From NCBI RefSeq assembly GCF_002364335.1, contig NZ_DEXW01000011.1, positions 1 through 18,535 on the forward strand: a stretch of 18,535 nt of DNA, given 5' to 3'. Positions within the stretch are counted from its first letter, which is position 1, and each line of letters opens with the position of its first letter. The position numbers and the translations under genes are program-made. Source of the DNA: Winogradskyella sp. UBA3174. Lineage in GTDB: Bacteria; Bacteroidota; Bacteroidia; Flavobacteriales; Flavobacteriaceae. The notes under the pieces were generated by a model. That model saw nothing but the letters and a program-made list of their open reading frames with translations. It made no database searches and was not told the DNA's origin. This document shows positions 8,077-15,701 of this stretch, piece after piece.

Positions 8077-9336
8077 TTATTCTCCCATAGCAGCGATTAA
8101 TGCTGCAGACATTCTTTTGTATGTTCCGTTTTCTAGACGCGTTCTTATCGCATCGAAAGCATCTAAAGTTTCCTTAACATCTTGCAATGTGTGCGTTGCT
8201 GTAGGAATCATTCTTAATAGAATTAAACCTTTAGGTATTACTGGATAAACAACTATAGAACAGAAGATTCCGTAATTTTCACGTAGATCTCTAACTAAAG
8301 CCATAGCCTCAGGAATACTTCCTTTTAAGTATACTGGTGTTACACAACTTTGTGTTGTTCCAATATCAAAACCACGTTCTTTTAGACCAGACTGTAAAGC
8401 ATCAACTATTGTCCAAAGATTCTTCTTCATCTCAGGCATTGTTCTAAGCATATCTAAACGCTTTAAAGCACCTTTTGTAAGTGTCATCTGCAAAGACTTT
8501 GCAAACATTTGTGAACGCAAATTATACTTTAAGTAATCTATAATTTCTTGATCTGCGGCGATAAAAGCACCAGTACTTGCCATAGACTTTGCAAATGTTG
8601 CAAAATAAACATCTATATCATCTTGTACCCCTTGTTCTTCACCTGCTCCAGCTCCTGTAGCTCCTAAAGTTCCAAAACCGTGCGCATCATCTACTAAGAA
8701 TCTAAAATTAAATTTCTTCTTTAATTCAACAATTTCTTTTAAACGGCCTTGCTCTCCTCGCATTCCAAAAACACCTTCAGAAATCACAAGAATTCCTCCA
8801 CCAGTTTGTTCTGCCATTTTAGTAGCACGTTCTAAATTCTTTTCTAAGCTTTCTACGTCGTTGTGCTTATAAGTAAAACGTTTACCCATATGCAAACGAA
8901 CACCATCTATGATACAAGCGTGCGCGTCTACATCATAAACAATAATATCATCTTTACCTACTAAAGCGTCTATGGTAGACATAATTCCTTGGTATCCAAA
9001 GTTTAAAAGGTAAGCTGCTTCTTTACTAACAAATTCCGCTAGCTCACTCTGTAACTGCTCATGTAAATCTGTGTGACCAGACATCATACGTGCACCCATT
9101 GGATAAGCTGATCCGTATTCTGCAGCAGCTTCAGCGTCTACTTTTCGTACTTCAGGATGATTTGCTAAACCTAAATAATCATTAATACTCCAAGTAATCA
9201 CTTCCTTTCCTTGAAATGTCATTCTGTTAGAAATCTGACCTTCAAGTTTAGGAAATACAAAATAGCCTTCAGCTTGGGCTGCCCACTTACCGAGCGGTCC
9301 TTTATCTCTGTAAATCTTTTCAAATAAATCCTTCAT
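8077..9336 (-). CDS. AONS-family PLP acyltransferase, probable cysteate/serine C-fatty acyltransferase
   Basis: This 419-residue enzyme belongs to the alpha-oxoamine synthase family (serine palmitoyltransferase, KBL, BioF, HemA). Visible active-site parts are DAHACIIDG (137-145, His139 stacking on PLP), DDAHGFG (216-222, Asp217 and His219) and the Schiff-base lysine in TFAKSMASTGAF (Lys250). The N-terminal extension before NDYLGLANHPE (52-62) and the motif GARMMSGHTDLH (81-92) differ from typical KBL and BioF. They resemble the Bacteroidota sphingolipid and sulfonolipid enzymes, which condense serine or cysteate with a fatty acyl thioester. From memory, Flavobacterium johnsoniae uses a member of this family as cysteate fatty acyltransferase for capnine. 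The neighbour 210 bases upstream is a cysteate-synthase candidate, which favours cysteate over serine. Substrate choice cannot be read from sequence. No threonine dehydrogenase is nearby, so KBL is less likely. Confidence 0.8.
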   Translation of the reverse strand: MKDLFEKIYRDKGPLGKWAAQAEGYFVFPKLEGQISNRMTFQGKEVITWSINDYLGLANHPEVRKVDAEAAAEYGSAYPMGARMMSGHTDLHEQLQSELAEFVSKEAAYLLNFGYQGIMSTIDALVGKDDIIVYDVDAHACIIDGVRLHMGKRFTYKHNDVESLEKNLERATKMAEQTGGGILVISEGVFGMRGEQGRLKEIVELKKKFNFRFLVDDAHGFGTLGATGAGAGEEQGVQDDIDVYFATFAKSMASTGAFIAADQEIIDYLKYNLRSQMFAKSLQMTLTKGALKRLDMLRTMPEMKKNLWTIVDALQSGLKERGFDIGTTQSCVTPVYLKGSIPEAMALVRDLRENYGIFCSIVVYPVIPKGLILLRMIPTATHTLQDVKETLDAFDAIRTRLENGTYKRMSAALIAAMGE

Positions 9337-9426
9337 GCGTCTTCTTTGCTATTAATCCCTTTTCTTAAGTTCTGTAAACGTAAATCAAGTTCTTAATTTT
9401 AGTTAATTCAATCTAGTTAGTTGTGA

Positions 9427-9434
9427 CAAAATTA
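9427..9434 (-). promoter_or_regulatory. Likely -7 promoter element for the AONS-family gene
   Basis: The minus strand reads TAATTTTG, matching TAnnTTTG, about 90 bases upstream of the ATG at 9336 and downstream of the neighbour's terminator. No -33 TTG lies at the ideal distance. It suggests a separate transcript with a leader of roughly 85 bases. Confidence 0.4.
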
Positions 9435-9494
9435 CTTAATAATATTATGAATGCATAATTTATTCAATCTAAGTATCCACTAAGTTTTAAACAT

Positions 9495-9526
9495 AAAAAA
9501 ACCTATCACAGTTTCCCATGATAGGT
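9495..9526 (-). terminator. Terminator of the CBS-like gene
   Basis: ACCTATCA (9501-9508) pairs with TGATAGGT (9519-9526) around a ten-base loop. Read on the minus strand, the stem is followed directly by a run of T (bases 9495-9500). It lies 20 bases after the CBS-like stop, so read-through into the AONS-family gene is probably limited. Confidence 0.88.
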
Positions 9527-9546
9527 ATATATGTTTAAGACGATGT

Positions 9547-10584
9547 TTACTTTACATATTCTATAGTAACTGGTGTTACTGTCTTACTATCAAAGAAGCC
9601 CTGATCTTCCATCCACTTATCACTATATACTTTACTCATATAACGTGATCCGTGATCTGGAAATATAACAACAATCTTATCTGAAGGCTTAAATTCACCT
9701 AATTCATTTAATTGCTTTATGGCTTGCATTGCCGCGCCACTAGTATAGCCAACAAAAAGACCTTCAGTGTTTGAAACTTCTCGTGCGGTATGTGCACTTT
9801 CTTCGTCTGTAACTTTTATGAATTTATCTATTGAATCAAAATCAGTAGCTGTTGGTATTAGATTTTTACCTAAACCTTCAATACGGTATGGATAAATCTC
9901 TTTATCGTCAAACTCACGAGTCTCGTGATACTTCTTTAAAACAGAACCAAAAGCATCAACTCCTATGACTTTAACATCAGGGTTTTGCTCTTTTAAGTAC
10001 TTTGAAATACCTGATATTGTTCCACCTGTTCCACTACATGCAACTAAATGTGTGATTTGTCCTTCAGTCTGTTCCCAAATTTCTGGACCAGTAGTGTTGT
10101 AATGTGCATCAATATTTAGTTGATTAAAATATTGATTGATATAAATAGAACCTTTAGTTTCTTCGTGAAGACGCTTTGCTACTTGGTAGTATGAACGAGA
10201 ATCATCTGCCTTAACGTTAGCCGGACAAACATAGACCTTGGCTCCCATTGACTTTAGCATATCTATTTTATCTGGCGATGATTTTGAACTTACGGCCAAA
10301 ATACACTCATAACCTTTAATAATACTAACCATTGCAATACTAAACCCTGTATTACCCGAAGTAGTTTCTATAATAGTATCTCCTGGGTTAAGAATTCCTT
10401 GACGCTCTGCCTCTTCAATAATATGTAATGCTATTCTGTCTTTGGAAGAATGACCTGGATTAAATGCTTCTACTTTAGCATAAAAATCGCCATCCATGTT
10501 GGCAGTTATTCTGTTTAGTTTAATAAGAGGGGTACTTCCTATAAGCTGAAGTACGTTATCAAATACATTTTTGTTTTTATTCAT
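9547..10584 (-). CDS. CBS/cysteine-synthase-like PLP enzyme, candidate cysteate synthase
   Basis: This 345-residue fold-type II PLP enzyme has the phosphate-binding loop SGTGGT (184-189), the substrate loop TTSGNTG (74-80) and the PLP lysine Lys48. Overall it resembles the catalytic core of cystathionine beta-synthase, including the C-terminal SRYMSKVYSDKWMEDQGFF (313-331). There is no heme-binding N-terminus and no regulatory CBS-domain pair, so it is a core-only enzyme. The lysine motif is NPGHSSKDR (42-50) rather than the usual N-P-x-G-S-(I/V/L)-K-D-R. Beta-replacement by sulfite on phosphoserine (cysteate synthase) is the reaction expected for a capnine locus, and the acyltransferase next door supports it. 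The alternatives are ordinary cystathionine beta-synthase or cysteine synthase. Its own promoter box and terminator suggest a single-gene transcript. The family is firm; the substrate is inference. Confidence 0.8.
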   Translation of the reverse strand: MNKNKNVFDNVLQLIGSTPLIKLNRITANMDGDFYAKVEAFNPGHSSKDRIALHIIEEAERQGILNPGDTIIETTSGNTGFSIAMVSIIKGYECILAVSSKSSPDKIDMLKSMGAKVYVCPANVKADDSRSYYQVAKRLHEETKGSIYINQYFNQLNIDAHYNTTGPEIWEQTEGQITHLVACSGTGGTISGISKYLKEQNPDVKVIGVDAFGSVLKKYHETREFDDKEIYPYRIEGLGKNLIPTATDFDSIDKFIKVTDEESAHTAREVSNTEGLFVGYTSGAAMQAIKQLNELGEFKPSDKIVVIFPDHGSRYMSKVYSDKWMEDQGFFDSKTVTPVTIEYVK

Positions 10585-10635
10585 AAATGCTATTTATCGG
10601 TAATCAATTTAATTATTTTGAAACCTAAAACTTCG

Positions 10636-10643
10636 CAAAGGTA
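10636..10643 (-). promoter_or_regulatory. Promoter -7 element of the CBS-like gene
   Basis: The minus strand reads TACCTTTG followed by C, a full match to TAnnTTTGC. A TTTC (10665-10668) sits 21 bases upstream, one base off the -33 TTTG. The box lies 52 bases upstream of ATG 10584, just outside the oligopeptidase B stop, so the gene probably has its own promoter. Confidence 0.6.
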
Positions 10644-10657
10644 ATATTTTTTTTTAA

Positions 10658-12718
10658 TTAGCTCGAAATTCCTTCTAAGTCTAACAAGAAGGCAAACTCT
10701 TCGGCATCTTCTTTTAGACTTTCAAACCTGCCTGATGCACCTCCATGTCCAGCATCCATATTAGTCTTTAGATACAATTTATTAGAATCCGTTTTTAAGT
10801 CTCTAAGTTTTGCCACCCATTTTGCTGGTTCCCAATATTGAACTTGAGAGTCATGAAGACCAGTTGTAACTAACATATTTGGATAATCTTTAGCTTCAAC
10901 ATTATCATAAGGCGAATACGATTTCATATAATTATAATATAATATATCATTAGGATTTCCCCATTCGTCATACTCACCAGTAGTTAGAGGGATAGAATCG
11001 TCTAACATCGTAGTTATAACATCTACAAAAGGAACCGAAGCCACTACTCCATTATATAATTCTGGCGCTTCGTTAATTATAGCTCCCATAAGTAGGCCAC
11101 CAGCACTTCCACCCATAGCATATAAATGTTTAGATGATGTATAACGCTCTTTAATTAGGTGAATAGAACAGGCTATAAAATCACTAAACGTATTTTTTTT
11201 GTTCAATAGTTTTCCATCTTCATACCATTGACGTCCTAAATATTCGCCACCTCGAATATGTGCTATTACATAAATAAAACCACGATCTAATAAACTCAGT
11301 CTAATTGTAGAGAAATAAGGATCTACAGTAGAGCCATAACTACCATAAGCATATTGTAGCACAGGATTAGTTCCATCTTTTTTTATACCTTTTTTGTAAA
11401 CTACAGACATTGGTATTTTAGTACCATCTTCTGCTTCTGCCCAAATACGTTCGGATGTATAATTTTCTTTATTGAAATTTTTATCTAAAACGTCTTGCTC
11501 TTTTAAGACTGTTTTGGACTGTGTACGCATATTAAAATCTATAACTGAAGCAGGTGTTGTTAAAGAATTATAGCCATAACGAAGAATTTCAGTATCAAAA
11601 TCTACATTAACACTGGTATAACATGTATAAGTCTCAGTATTAAAAGGTAAATAGAAATCTTCTGTATTATCCCATCGCTTAATTCTTATTTGATTAAGTC
11701 CATTACTTCTTTCACTAATGACTAAATAATCTTTAAAAATGTCTATACCTTCAAATAAAACATCATTTCTATGTGCTATAACATCTTCCCAATTTTCAAT
11801 TTCTCTATCACCTTCTGTAACTTTCATTAATTTAAAGTTAGTAGCCCTATCTTTATTTGTAAGTATATAGAAGTGATTATCATAATGAGAAATACTATAT
11901 TCTAAACCTCTTACTCTTGGCTGAAATACTTCGAATTCACCATCAGGATGATCTGCATTTAGTATATGATACTCGTTTGTTAATGTGCTGTAACAAGCAA
12001 TAATAATATACTTTCTAGATTTAGATTTGTAAACAGCTGCACCAAATGTATCGTCACCTTCTTCAAAAACCAGCTCGTCTTTAGTTTCACCCAAACGATG
12101 TTTAAAAATCTGATAAGCTCTAAGTGTTACCTCATCTTTTTTAGTATAGAACAACGTTTTGTTATCATTTGCCCAACTAGATGAACCTGTGGTACTTTCA
12201 ATTTTATCTGCTGCTACTTTATGTGTTTTTAAATTTTTAACATGAATTGTATAATTTCTTCTCCCTGTTAAATCAATGCCATAAGATACTAACTTGTTAT
12301 CTGGACTGATACTAATACCTGCCAATTTAAAATAGCTCTCACCCTTTGCCATTTTATTACAATCAAAAACTAACTCTTCTGTATTATCTAGAGAATCTTT
12401 TTTACGGGTGTAAATAGGGTAGTCTTTTCCTTTTTCAAATTTTGTAATATACCAATAGCCATTATACTTGTATGGTACGGAAGAATCATCTTCTTTAATT
12501 CTGGCTTTCATTTCCTCATACAAATCTTTCTGAAAATCTTTAGTATGTGCCATTTGTGACTCACAGTAATCATTTTCGGCATTGAGGTAGTTAACTACTT
12601 CTGGATGTTCTCTATCTTTCATCCAAAAATAATTATCAATACGCACATCATTATGTTCTTTTAGTGTGTGTTGAATCTTTTTTGCACTTGGCGGAAAGGC
12701 CTTAGGGAATTTTGTCAT
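10658..12718 (-). CDS. ptrB: Oligopeptidase B (S9A serine peptidase)
   Basis: This 686-residue protein has the standard oligopeptidase B build: a seven-bladed beta-propeller (about 75-415) that limits access to short peptides, then an alpha/beta-hydrolase domain. The N-terminal signature VRIDNYFWMKDRE (25-37) is typical of the family. The catalytic triad is Ser538 in GGSAGG, Asp623 in GLHDSQVQ and His658 in DAGHGG. The acidic residues Glu582 and Asp584 in TTGEYDEWGNP correspond to those that bind Arg or Lys at P1, so cleavage after basic residues of small peptides is expected. No signal peptide is seen, so it should be cytosolic. In Flavobacteriaceae this gene commonly neighbours a YbaB gene, and the broken copy lies 79 bases away on the opposite strand. 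Length and all key residues look complete. Confidence 0.93.
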   Translation of the reverse strand: MTKFPKAFPPSAKKIQHTLKEHNDVRIDNYFWMKDREHPEVVNYLNAENDYCESQMAHTKDFQKDLYEEMKARIKEDDSSVPYKYNGYWYITKFEKGKDYPIYTRKKDSLDNTEELVFDCNKMAKGESYFKLAGISISPDNKLVSYGIDLTGRRNYTIHVKNLKTHKVAADKIESTTGSSSWANDNKTLFYTKKDEVTLRAYQIFKHRLGETKDELVFEEGDDTFGAAVYKSKSRKYIIIACYSTLTNEYHILNADHPDGEFEVFQPRVRGLEYSISHYDNHFYILTNKDRATNFKLMKVTEGDREIENWEDVIAHRNDVLFEGIDIFKDYLVISERSNGLNQIRIKRWDNTEDFYLPFNTETYTCYTSVNVDFDTEILRYGYNSLTTPASVIDFNMRTQSKTVLKEQDVLDKNFNKENYTSERIWAEAEDGTKIPMSVVYKKGIKKDGTNPVLQYAYGSYGSTVDPYFSTIRLSLLDRGFIYVIAHIRGGEYLGRQWYEDGKLLNKKNTFSDFIACSIHLIKERYTSSKHLYAMGGSAGGLLMGAIINEAPELYNGVVASVPFVDVITTMLDDSIPLTTGEYDEWGNPNDILYYNYMKSYSPYDNVEAKDYPNMLVTTGLHDSQVQYWEPAKWVAKLRDLKTDSNKLYLKTNMDAGHGGASGRFESLKEDAEEFAFLLDLEGISS

Positions 12719-12797
12719 ATTATTTCAGGAAATTTTAATCTAAAAAGGAGGTGCAATTTAGTGATTTTGTAGCTTATTAATTTATAAGAAGATATTT

Positions 12798-13122
12798 ATG
12801 TTTGGAAATATGATGGGCATGATGGGTAAATTAAAAAGAAGCCCAAAAGAAAGTTGAAGAAACTAAAAAACATCTAAATACTGGTCTTTTAGATGAAGCA
12901 AGCAACGATGATAAATTAAAAGTTACAATTACAGCAAATAGAACTATTAAGTCTATTACCATAGATGAAGTGTTATTAAGCGATAAGGAATATATTAAAA
13001 GACTACCTCATCTTAACCATAAATAAAGCGATTGAAACAGAAACACGTATTAATAAACAGAAATTGCCGCAGTTGTAAAAGAAGGTATGCCAAACACACC
13101 TGGAATGGATATGTTTAAATAG
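12798..13122 (+). pseudogene. Broken YbaB/EbfC nucleoid-associated protein gene (three frame disruptions)
   Basis: The frame opens with ATG 12798 and reads MFGNMMGMMGKLK, the usual start of Bacteroidota YbaB/EbfC proteins, but stops at TGA after 19 codons. Removing one A from the run at 12833-12837 restores EAQKKVEETKKHLNTG and on to ITIDEVLLSDKEYIK. Removing one A from 12997-13000 restores the next part, with INKAIETETRINK. Adding one A to 13055-13057 restores TEIAAVVKEGMPNTPGMDMFK and the stop TAG at 13120-13122. With these edits the gene is 324 bases, 107 codons plus stop, the normal family size. YbaB proteins are small dimers that bind DNA. Position next to oligopeptidase B fits the usual flavobacterial order. 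All three changes are in A runs, so sequencing error, decay or transcript slippage are all possible. Identity is firm; the cause is open. Confidence 0.88.
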
Positions 13123-13173
13123 GTGAAGGGTTAAAACAATCCAAAAAAAAATATAAAAATAAGATTGAAAATG

Positions 13174-14202
13174 CTATTTCTTAAAATGGATAAGTCTAAA
13201 TAAAGGATTGAAAATTCTAAAAAGCGAATAATAGATGGTTTTACTATTAAAAAGTTTAACTAGTATTGTATATGAAAAACCGTTATAATCTTTATCCAAG
13301 AAAGCGTTTAAAGGATAGGCTTTAATAGTATATAAATGATTAAGTATTGGTTTTACATCCTTTAAATGAATTGTAGATTTTAACATTCTTACCATCATAA
13401 AAAAAACAAATGATTGTTGCCTAGCGTTTAAACGTACTAGACATTCTTTATTACTAGATGGATTGCTTTTTAATTTATTAATAATTGTATCAAAAACGAG
13501 AGCAGCATTATAATTATCATTAATTACCCTGATATAATGTGATGGCTCTTTACTTGTCATTGCTGAACCTTCTACTATTACATGTCTATGAATACTCATA
13601 GGGAAGTTTGCAATAGCGTTGGCTTTCAAAAACAGCTTTGCAGTCAATATAGCATCTTCCATCCATCGCTCTTCAATAAATGTAATTTTAGATTCTAAAA
13701 AAAAAGTTCTTTTAATAATGTACCACCAAACTTCATTTTGGTAATTATTATTAGCTATATAATCTTCGCCATTTAGAATTGGTGACAACTGTAAACCTAT
13801 TTTATTGGGATTAGAGTGAAATAAGCTTGAGTCTTTTGTGGGGAGTGATCTAAATGTTAAAACATCTAGTTTATTATCTTCTGCCTTTTTTAATATTGTA
13901 TTTAAAACATCTTTAGCTAAATAATCATCTGGATCTATAAAATAGATATAAGCTCCTTTTGCTAATGCTAAGCCTTTATTTCTAGCACTACCAACACCAC
14001 CGTTTAATTTGCTATGTACATTAATATGGTCGTATCTATCACTAAAAGAATTAGCAATAGACAAACTGTTATCAGAAGATCCGTCATCAATGACTAATAT
14101 CTCATAATCCTTTGAATCAATATCTTGATTTAAAAGACTTTCTAAACATAAGGAAAGAAAAATTGCTGCATTATAAACAGGTATAACAATACTTAATCTC
14201 AT
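13174..14202 (-). CDS. Glycosyltransferase family 2 (GT-A fold)
   Basis: The 342-residue protein opens with LSIVIPVYNAAIFL and has VIDDGSSDNS (37-46) for the uridine nucleotide, NGGVGSARNKGL (67-78) and the metal-binding DxD equivalent IDPDD (89-93). The acidic pair in RWMEDA (Glu182, Asp183) is where GT2 enzymes carry the catalytic base. This is a typical GT2 catalytic domain of about 220 residues, followed by about 120 residues of amphipathic and aromatic helix at the C-terminus that may contact the membrane. It stands alone: no other glycan gene is adjacent, its upstream neighbour is threonine aldolase, and the convergent neighbour is the broken YbaB gene. That isolation hints at insertion or rearrangement. 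Donor and acceptor are unknown. Confidence 0.9.
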   Translation of the reverse strand: MRLSIVIPVYNAAIFLSLCLESLLNQDIDSKDYEILVIDDGSSDNSLSIANSFSDRYDHINVHSKLNGGVGSARNKGLALAKGAYIYFIDPDDYLAKDVLNTILKKAEDNKLDVLTFRSLPTKDSSLFHSNPNKIGLQLSPILNGEDYIANNNYQNEVWWYIIKRTFFLESKITFIEERWMEDAILTAKLFLKANAIANFPMSIHRHVIVEGSAMTSKEPSHYIRVINDNYNAALVFDTIINKLKSNPSSNKECLVRLNARQQSFVFFMMVRMLKSTIHLKDVKPILNHLYTIKAYPLNAFLDKDYNGFSYTILVKLFNSKTIYYSLFRIFNPLFRLIHFKK

Positions 14203-14335
14203 ATATCTTGCCGTAAAATAGGCTCAGCAAGTAATAATATAATCTTCAGAATTATACATTAGTATGGTTGTGCTAAGCTTCATGTTCATGATTAAAGTCC
14301 ACACGAAAATAAATATAATTAAAGGATTTGTTAAA

Positions 14336-14362
14336 TATAACCGTTAATCTGTTTCGGTTATA
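14336..14362 (-). terminator. Probable terminator of the threonine aldolase gene
   Basis: TATAACCG (14336-14343) pairs with CGGTTATA (14355-14362) around an 11-base loop, 10 bases past the threonine aldolase stop on the minus strand. The following bases (TTTAAC) are only partly T-rich, so termination may be modest. The rest of 14203-14335 shows no clear signal. Confidence 0.6.
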
Positions 14363-14372
14363 CTATAAATAA

Positions 14373-15392
14373 TCATGATGCCTTTAATATAGTCAGGAGC
14401 TTCTCGTGCATCGTATCTGTATAATCTAAATGGGTTACCATTCTTAGTTTATTACTTCCCATACCTATAATATGTATATGCTTAGCTTTTAATTTACCTA
14501 AGAATTGTGCTTCATTTATACCGTCATTCAATTCAAAGATGATAATATTTGTTTCTATGGATTCAACTTTTTTTATTGAAGATAATTGAGACAATACCTC
14601 ACCTATCTCTCGCGCTTTTTTATGATCTTCTGTCAAACGATCAAAGTGATGATCTAGAGCATATAAACCAGCTGCGGCAGCAAAGCCAACTTGTCGCATG
14701 CCACCACCTAAAATTTTACGCACTCTTATCGCTCCTTTCATTAACTCACTATTACCAATAAGAACAGATCCCATGGGGCAACCTAAGCCCTTACTTAAGC
14801 AAACAGAAATAGTGTCAAATAATTCACCATACTGCTTAGGTCTTTCTCCTTTAGCGATAAGTGCATTCCAAAGGCGTGCTCCATCTAAGTGATAGCCTAA
14901 GTTATGTTTATCTGCAACATGTCTAATTTTTCTTAATTCTTCAAAATCCCAAGATGCTCCACCACCTTTGTTTGTGGTGTTTTCTACGGCTATTAAAGAA
15001 GTTAACGGACTATGGTAAAAATCTGGTGGATTTATTGATTCTTCTGCTTGGCCTGCTGTAAACATACCTCTGTGACCATCTATTAATTTACAAGAAATAC
15101 CACTATTAAAAGATGCTCCTCCTCCTTCGTAATTATAAATATGAGCATATTTATCGCATATAACTTGTTCACCAGGATTGGTATGTAGTTTTAGCGAGGC
15201 TTGGTTAGCCATGCTACCCGTTGGAAAAAATAAAGCTTCATCCATACCAAACATGTCTGCTAATCGCTTTTCTAAAGCATTTACTGATGGGTCTTCTTTA
15301 TATACATCATCACCAACCTCAGCCGTTAGCATTGCTTCTAACATGCCTTTTGTTGGCTTTGTGACAGTATCGCTTCGTAAATCTATATTCAT
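14373..15392 (-). CDS. ltaE: Low-specificity L-threonine aldolase
   Basis: This 339-residue fold-type I PLP enzyme splits L-threonine (and allo-threonine) into glycine and acetaldehyde in the cytosol. The N-terminus IDLRSDTVTKPT (3-14) is the family hallmark. Other landmarks are FFPTGSMANQ (55-64), His84 in KYAHIYNYEGGG, the active-site stretch HLDGAR (168-173), and the PLP lysine Lys201 in CLSKGLGCPMGS. Length matches the family (about 335-345). ATG 15390-15392 lies two residues ahead of the conserved start, so the call is secure. It seems to be a single-gene transcript: a -7 box lies upstream at 15419-15426 and a hairpin downstream at 14336-14362. It is separate from the PLP enzymes at 8077-10584, and no pathway link to them is evident. 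Confidence 0.93.
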   Translation of the reverse strand: MNIDLRSDTVTKPTKGMLEAMLTAEVGDDVYKEDPSVNALEKRLADMFGMDEALFFPTGSMANQASLKLHTNPGEQVICDKYAHIYNYEGGGASFNSGISCKLIDGHRGMFTAGQAEESINPPDFYHSPLTSLIAVENTTNKGGGASWDFEELRKIRHVADKHNLGYHLDGARLWNALIAKGERPKQYGELFDTISVCLSKGLGCPMGSVLIGNSELMKGAIRVRKILGGGMRQVGFAAAAGLYALDHHFDRLTEDHKKAREIGEVLSQLSSIKKVESIETNIIIFELNDGINEAQFLGKLKAKHIHIIGMGSNKLRMVTHLDYTDTMHEKLLTILKAS

Positions 15393-15418
15393 ATAACTTT
15401 AAAATTGATGAATTTCAA

Positions 15419-15426
15419 CAAAAATA
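15419..15426 (-). promoter_or_regulatory. Likely -7 promoter element for the threonine aldolase gene
   Basis: The minus strand reads TATTTTTG, matching TAnnTTTG, 27 bases upstream of ATG 15392. No clear -33 box was found, so this is a position-supported guess. Confidence 0.4.
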
Positions 15427-15669
15427 CTTCTAATTATGTTATATCCTTAATAGGTTTTTAAAATAATAAAGGACCAAATGAAATTTTAAAACATCTATTA
15501 AACATAAAAGAAGACTATTGCAAAATTACCGTTTAACTTATAAAAATTTTACTAAAGTACATATATAGAGGTGTTTAATAATACTGTATAATCTTAACGA
15601 TTTTATTTTATCGATAAAAAAATACATTTTATCTGTTTAACAGAAAGTTCTCTTAACTCAACGAGTTTA

Positions 15670-15701
15670 TTGTTTTTAACCTACTTTTATAAATAGCTTT
15701 G
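15670..15701 (+). promoter_or_regulatory. Promoter of the lipoprotein gene (-33 TTG, -7 TAGCTTTG)
   Basis: TTG at 15670-15672 and TAGCTTTG at 15694-15701 match the two Bacteroidota promoter elements, with a 21-base spacer in the accepted range. The -7 box ends 33 bases before ATG 15735. It sits inside the inverted repeat listed separately. Confidence 0.6.

Noticed and set aside
8021..8248. Plus-strand open frame crossing the terminator at 8033-8056
   Set aside because: It overlaps the strong terminator and lies opposite the acyltransferase gene, whose C-terminus is well conserved.
8077..9336. Reading this gene as 2-amino-3-ketobutyrate CoA ligase (kbl) or BioF
   Set aside because: There is no threonine dehydrogenase or biotin gene nearby, the N-terminus and the GARMMSGHTDLH motif differ from typical KBL and BioF, and the cysteate-synthase-like neighbour fits a lipid role better.
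12744..12763. A strong Shine-Dalgarno-like AAAGGAGGTG seven bases before a GTG on the plus strand
   Set aside because: The GTG frame stops after three codons, Bacteroidota rarely use this signal, and the YbaB start lies 34 bases further on. It is treated as chance, though a leader peptide cannot be fully excluded.
14549..15396. Short plus-strand open frames opposite the threonine aldolase gene
   Set aside because: They run antisense to a fully recognisable enzyme and show no family features or promoters of their own.
15590..15625. Short inverted pattern around CGATTTTATTTTATCG in the lipoprotein upstream region
   Set aside because: The arms are only four bases and the region is AT-rich, so this is expected by chance.
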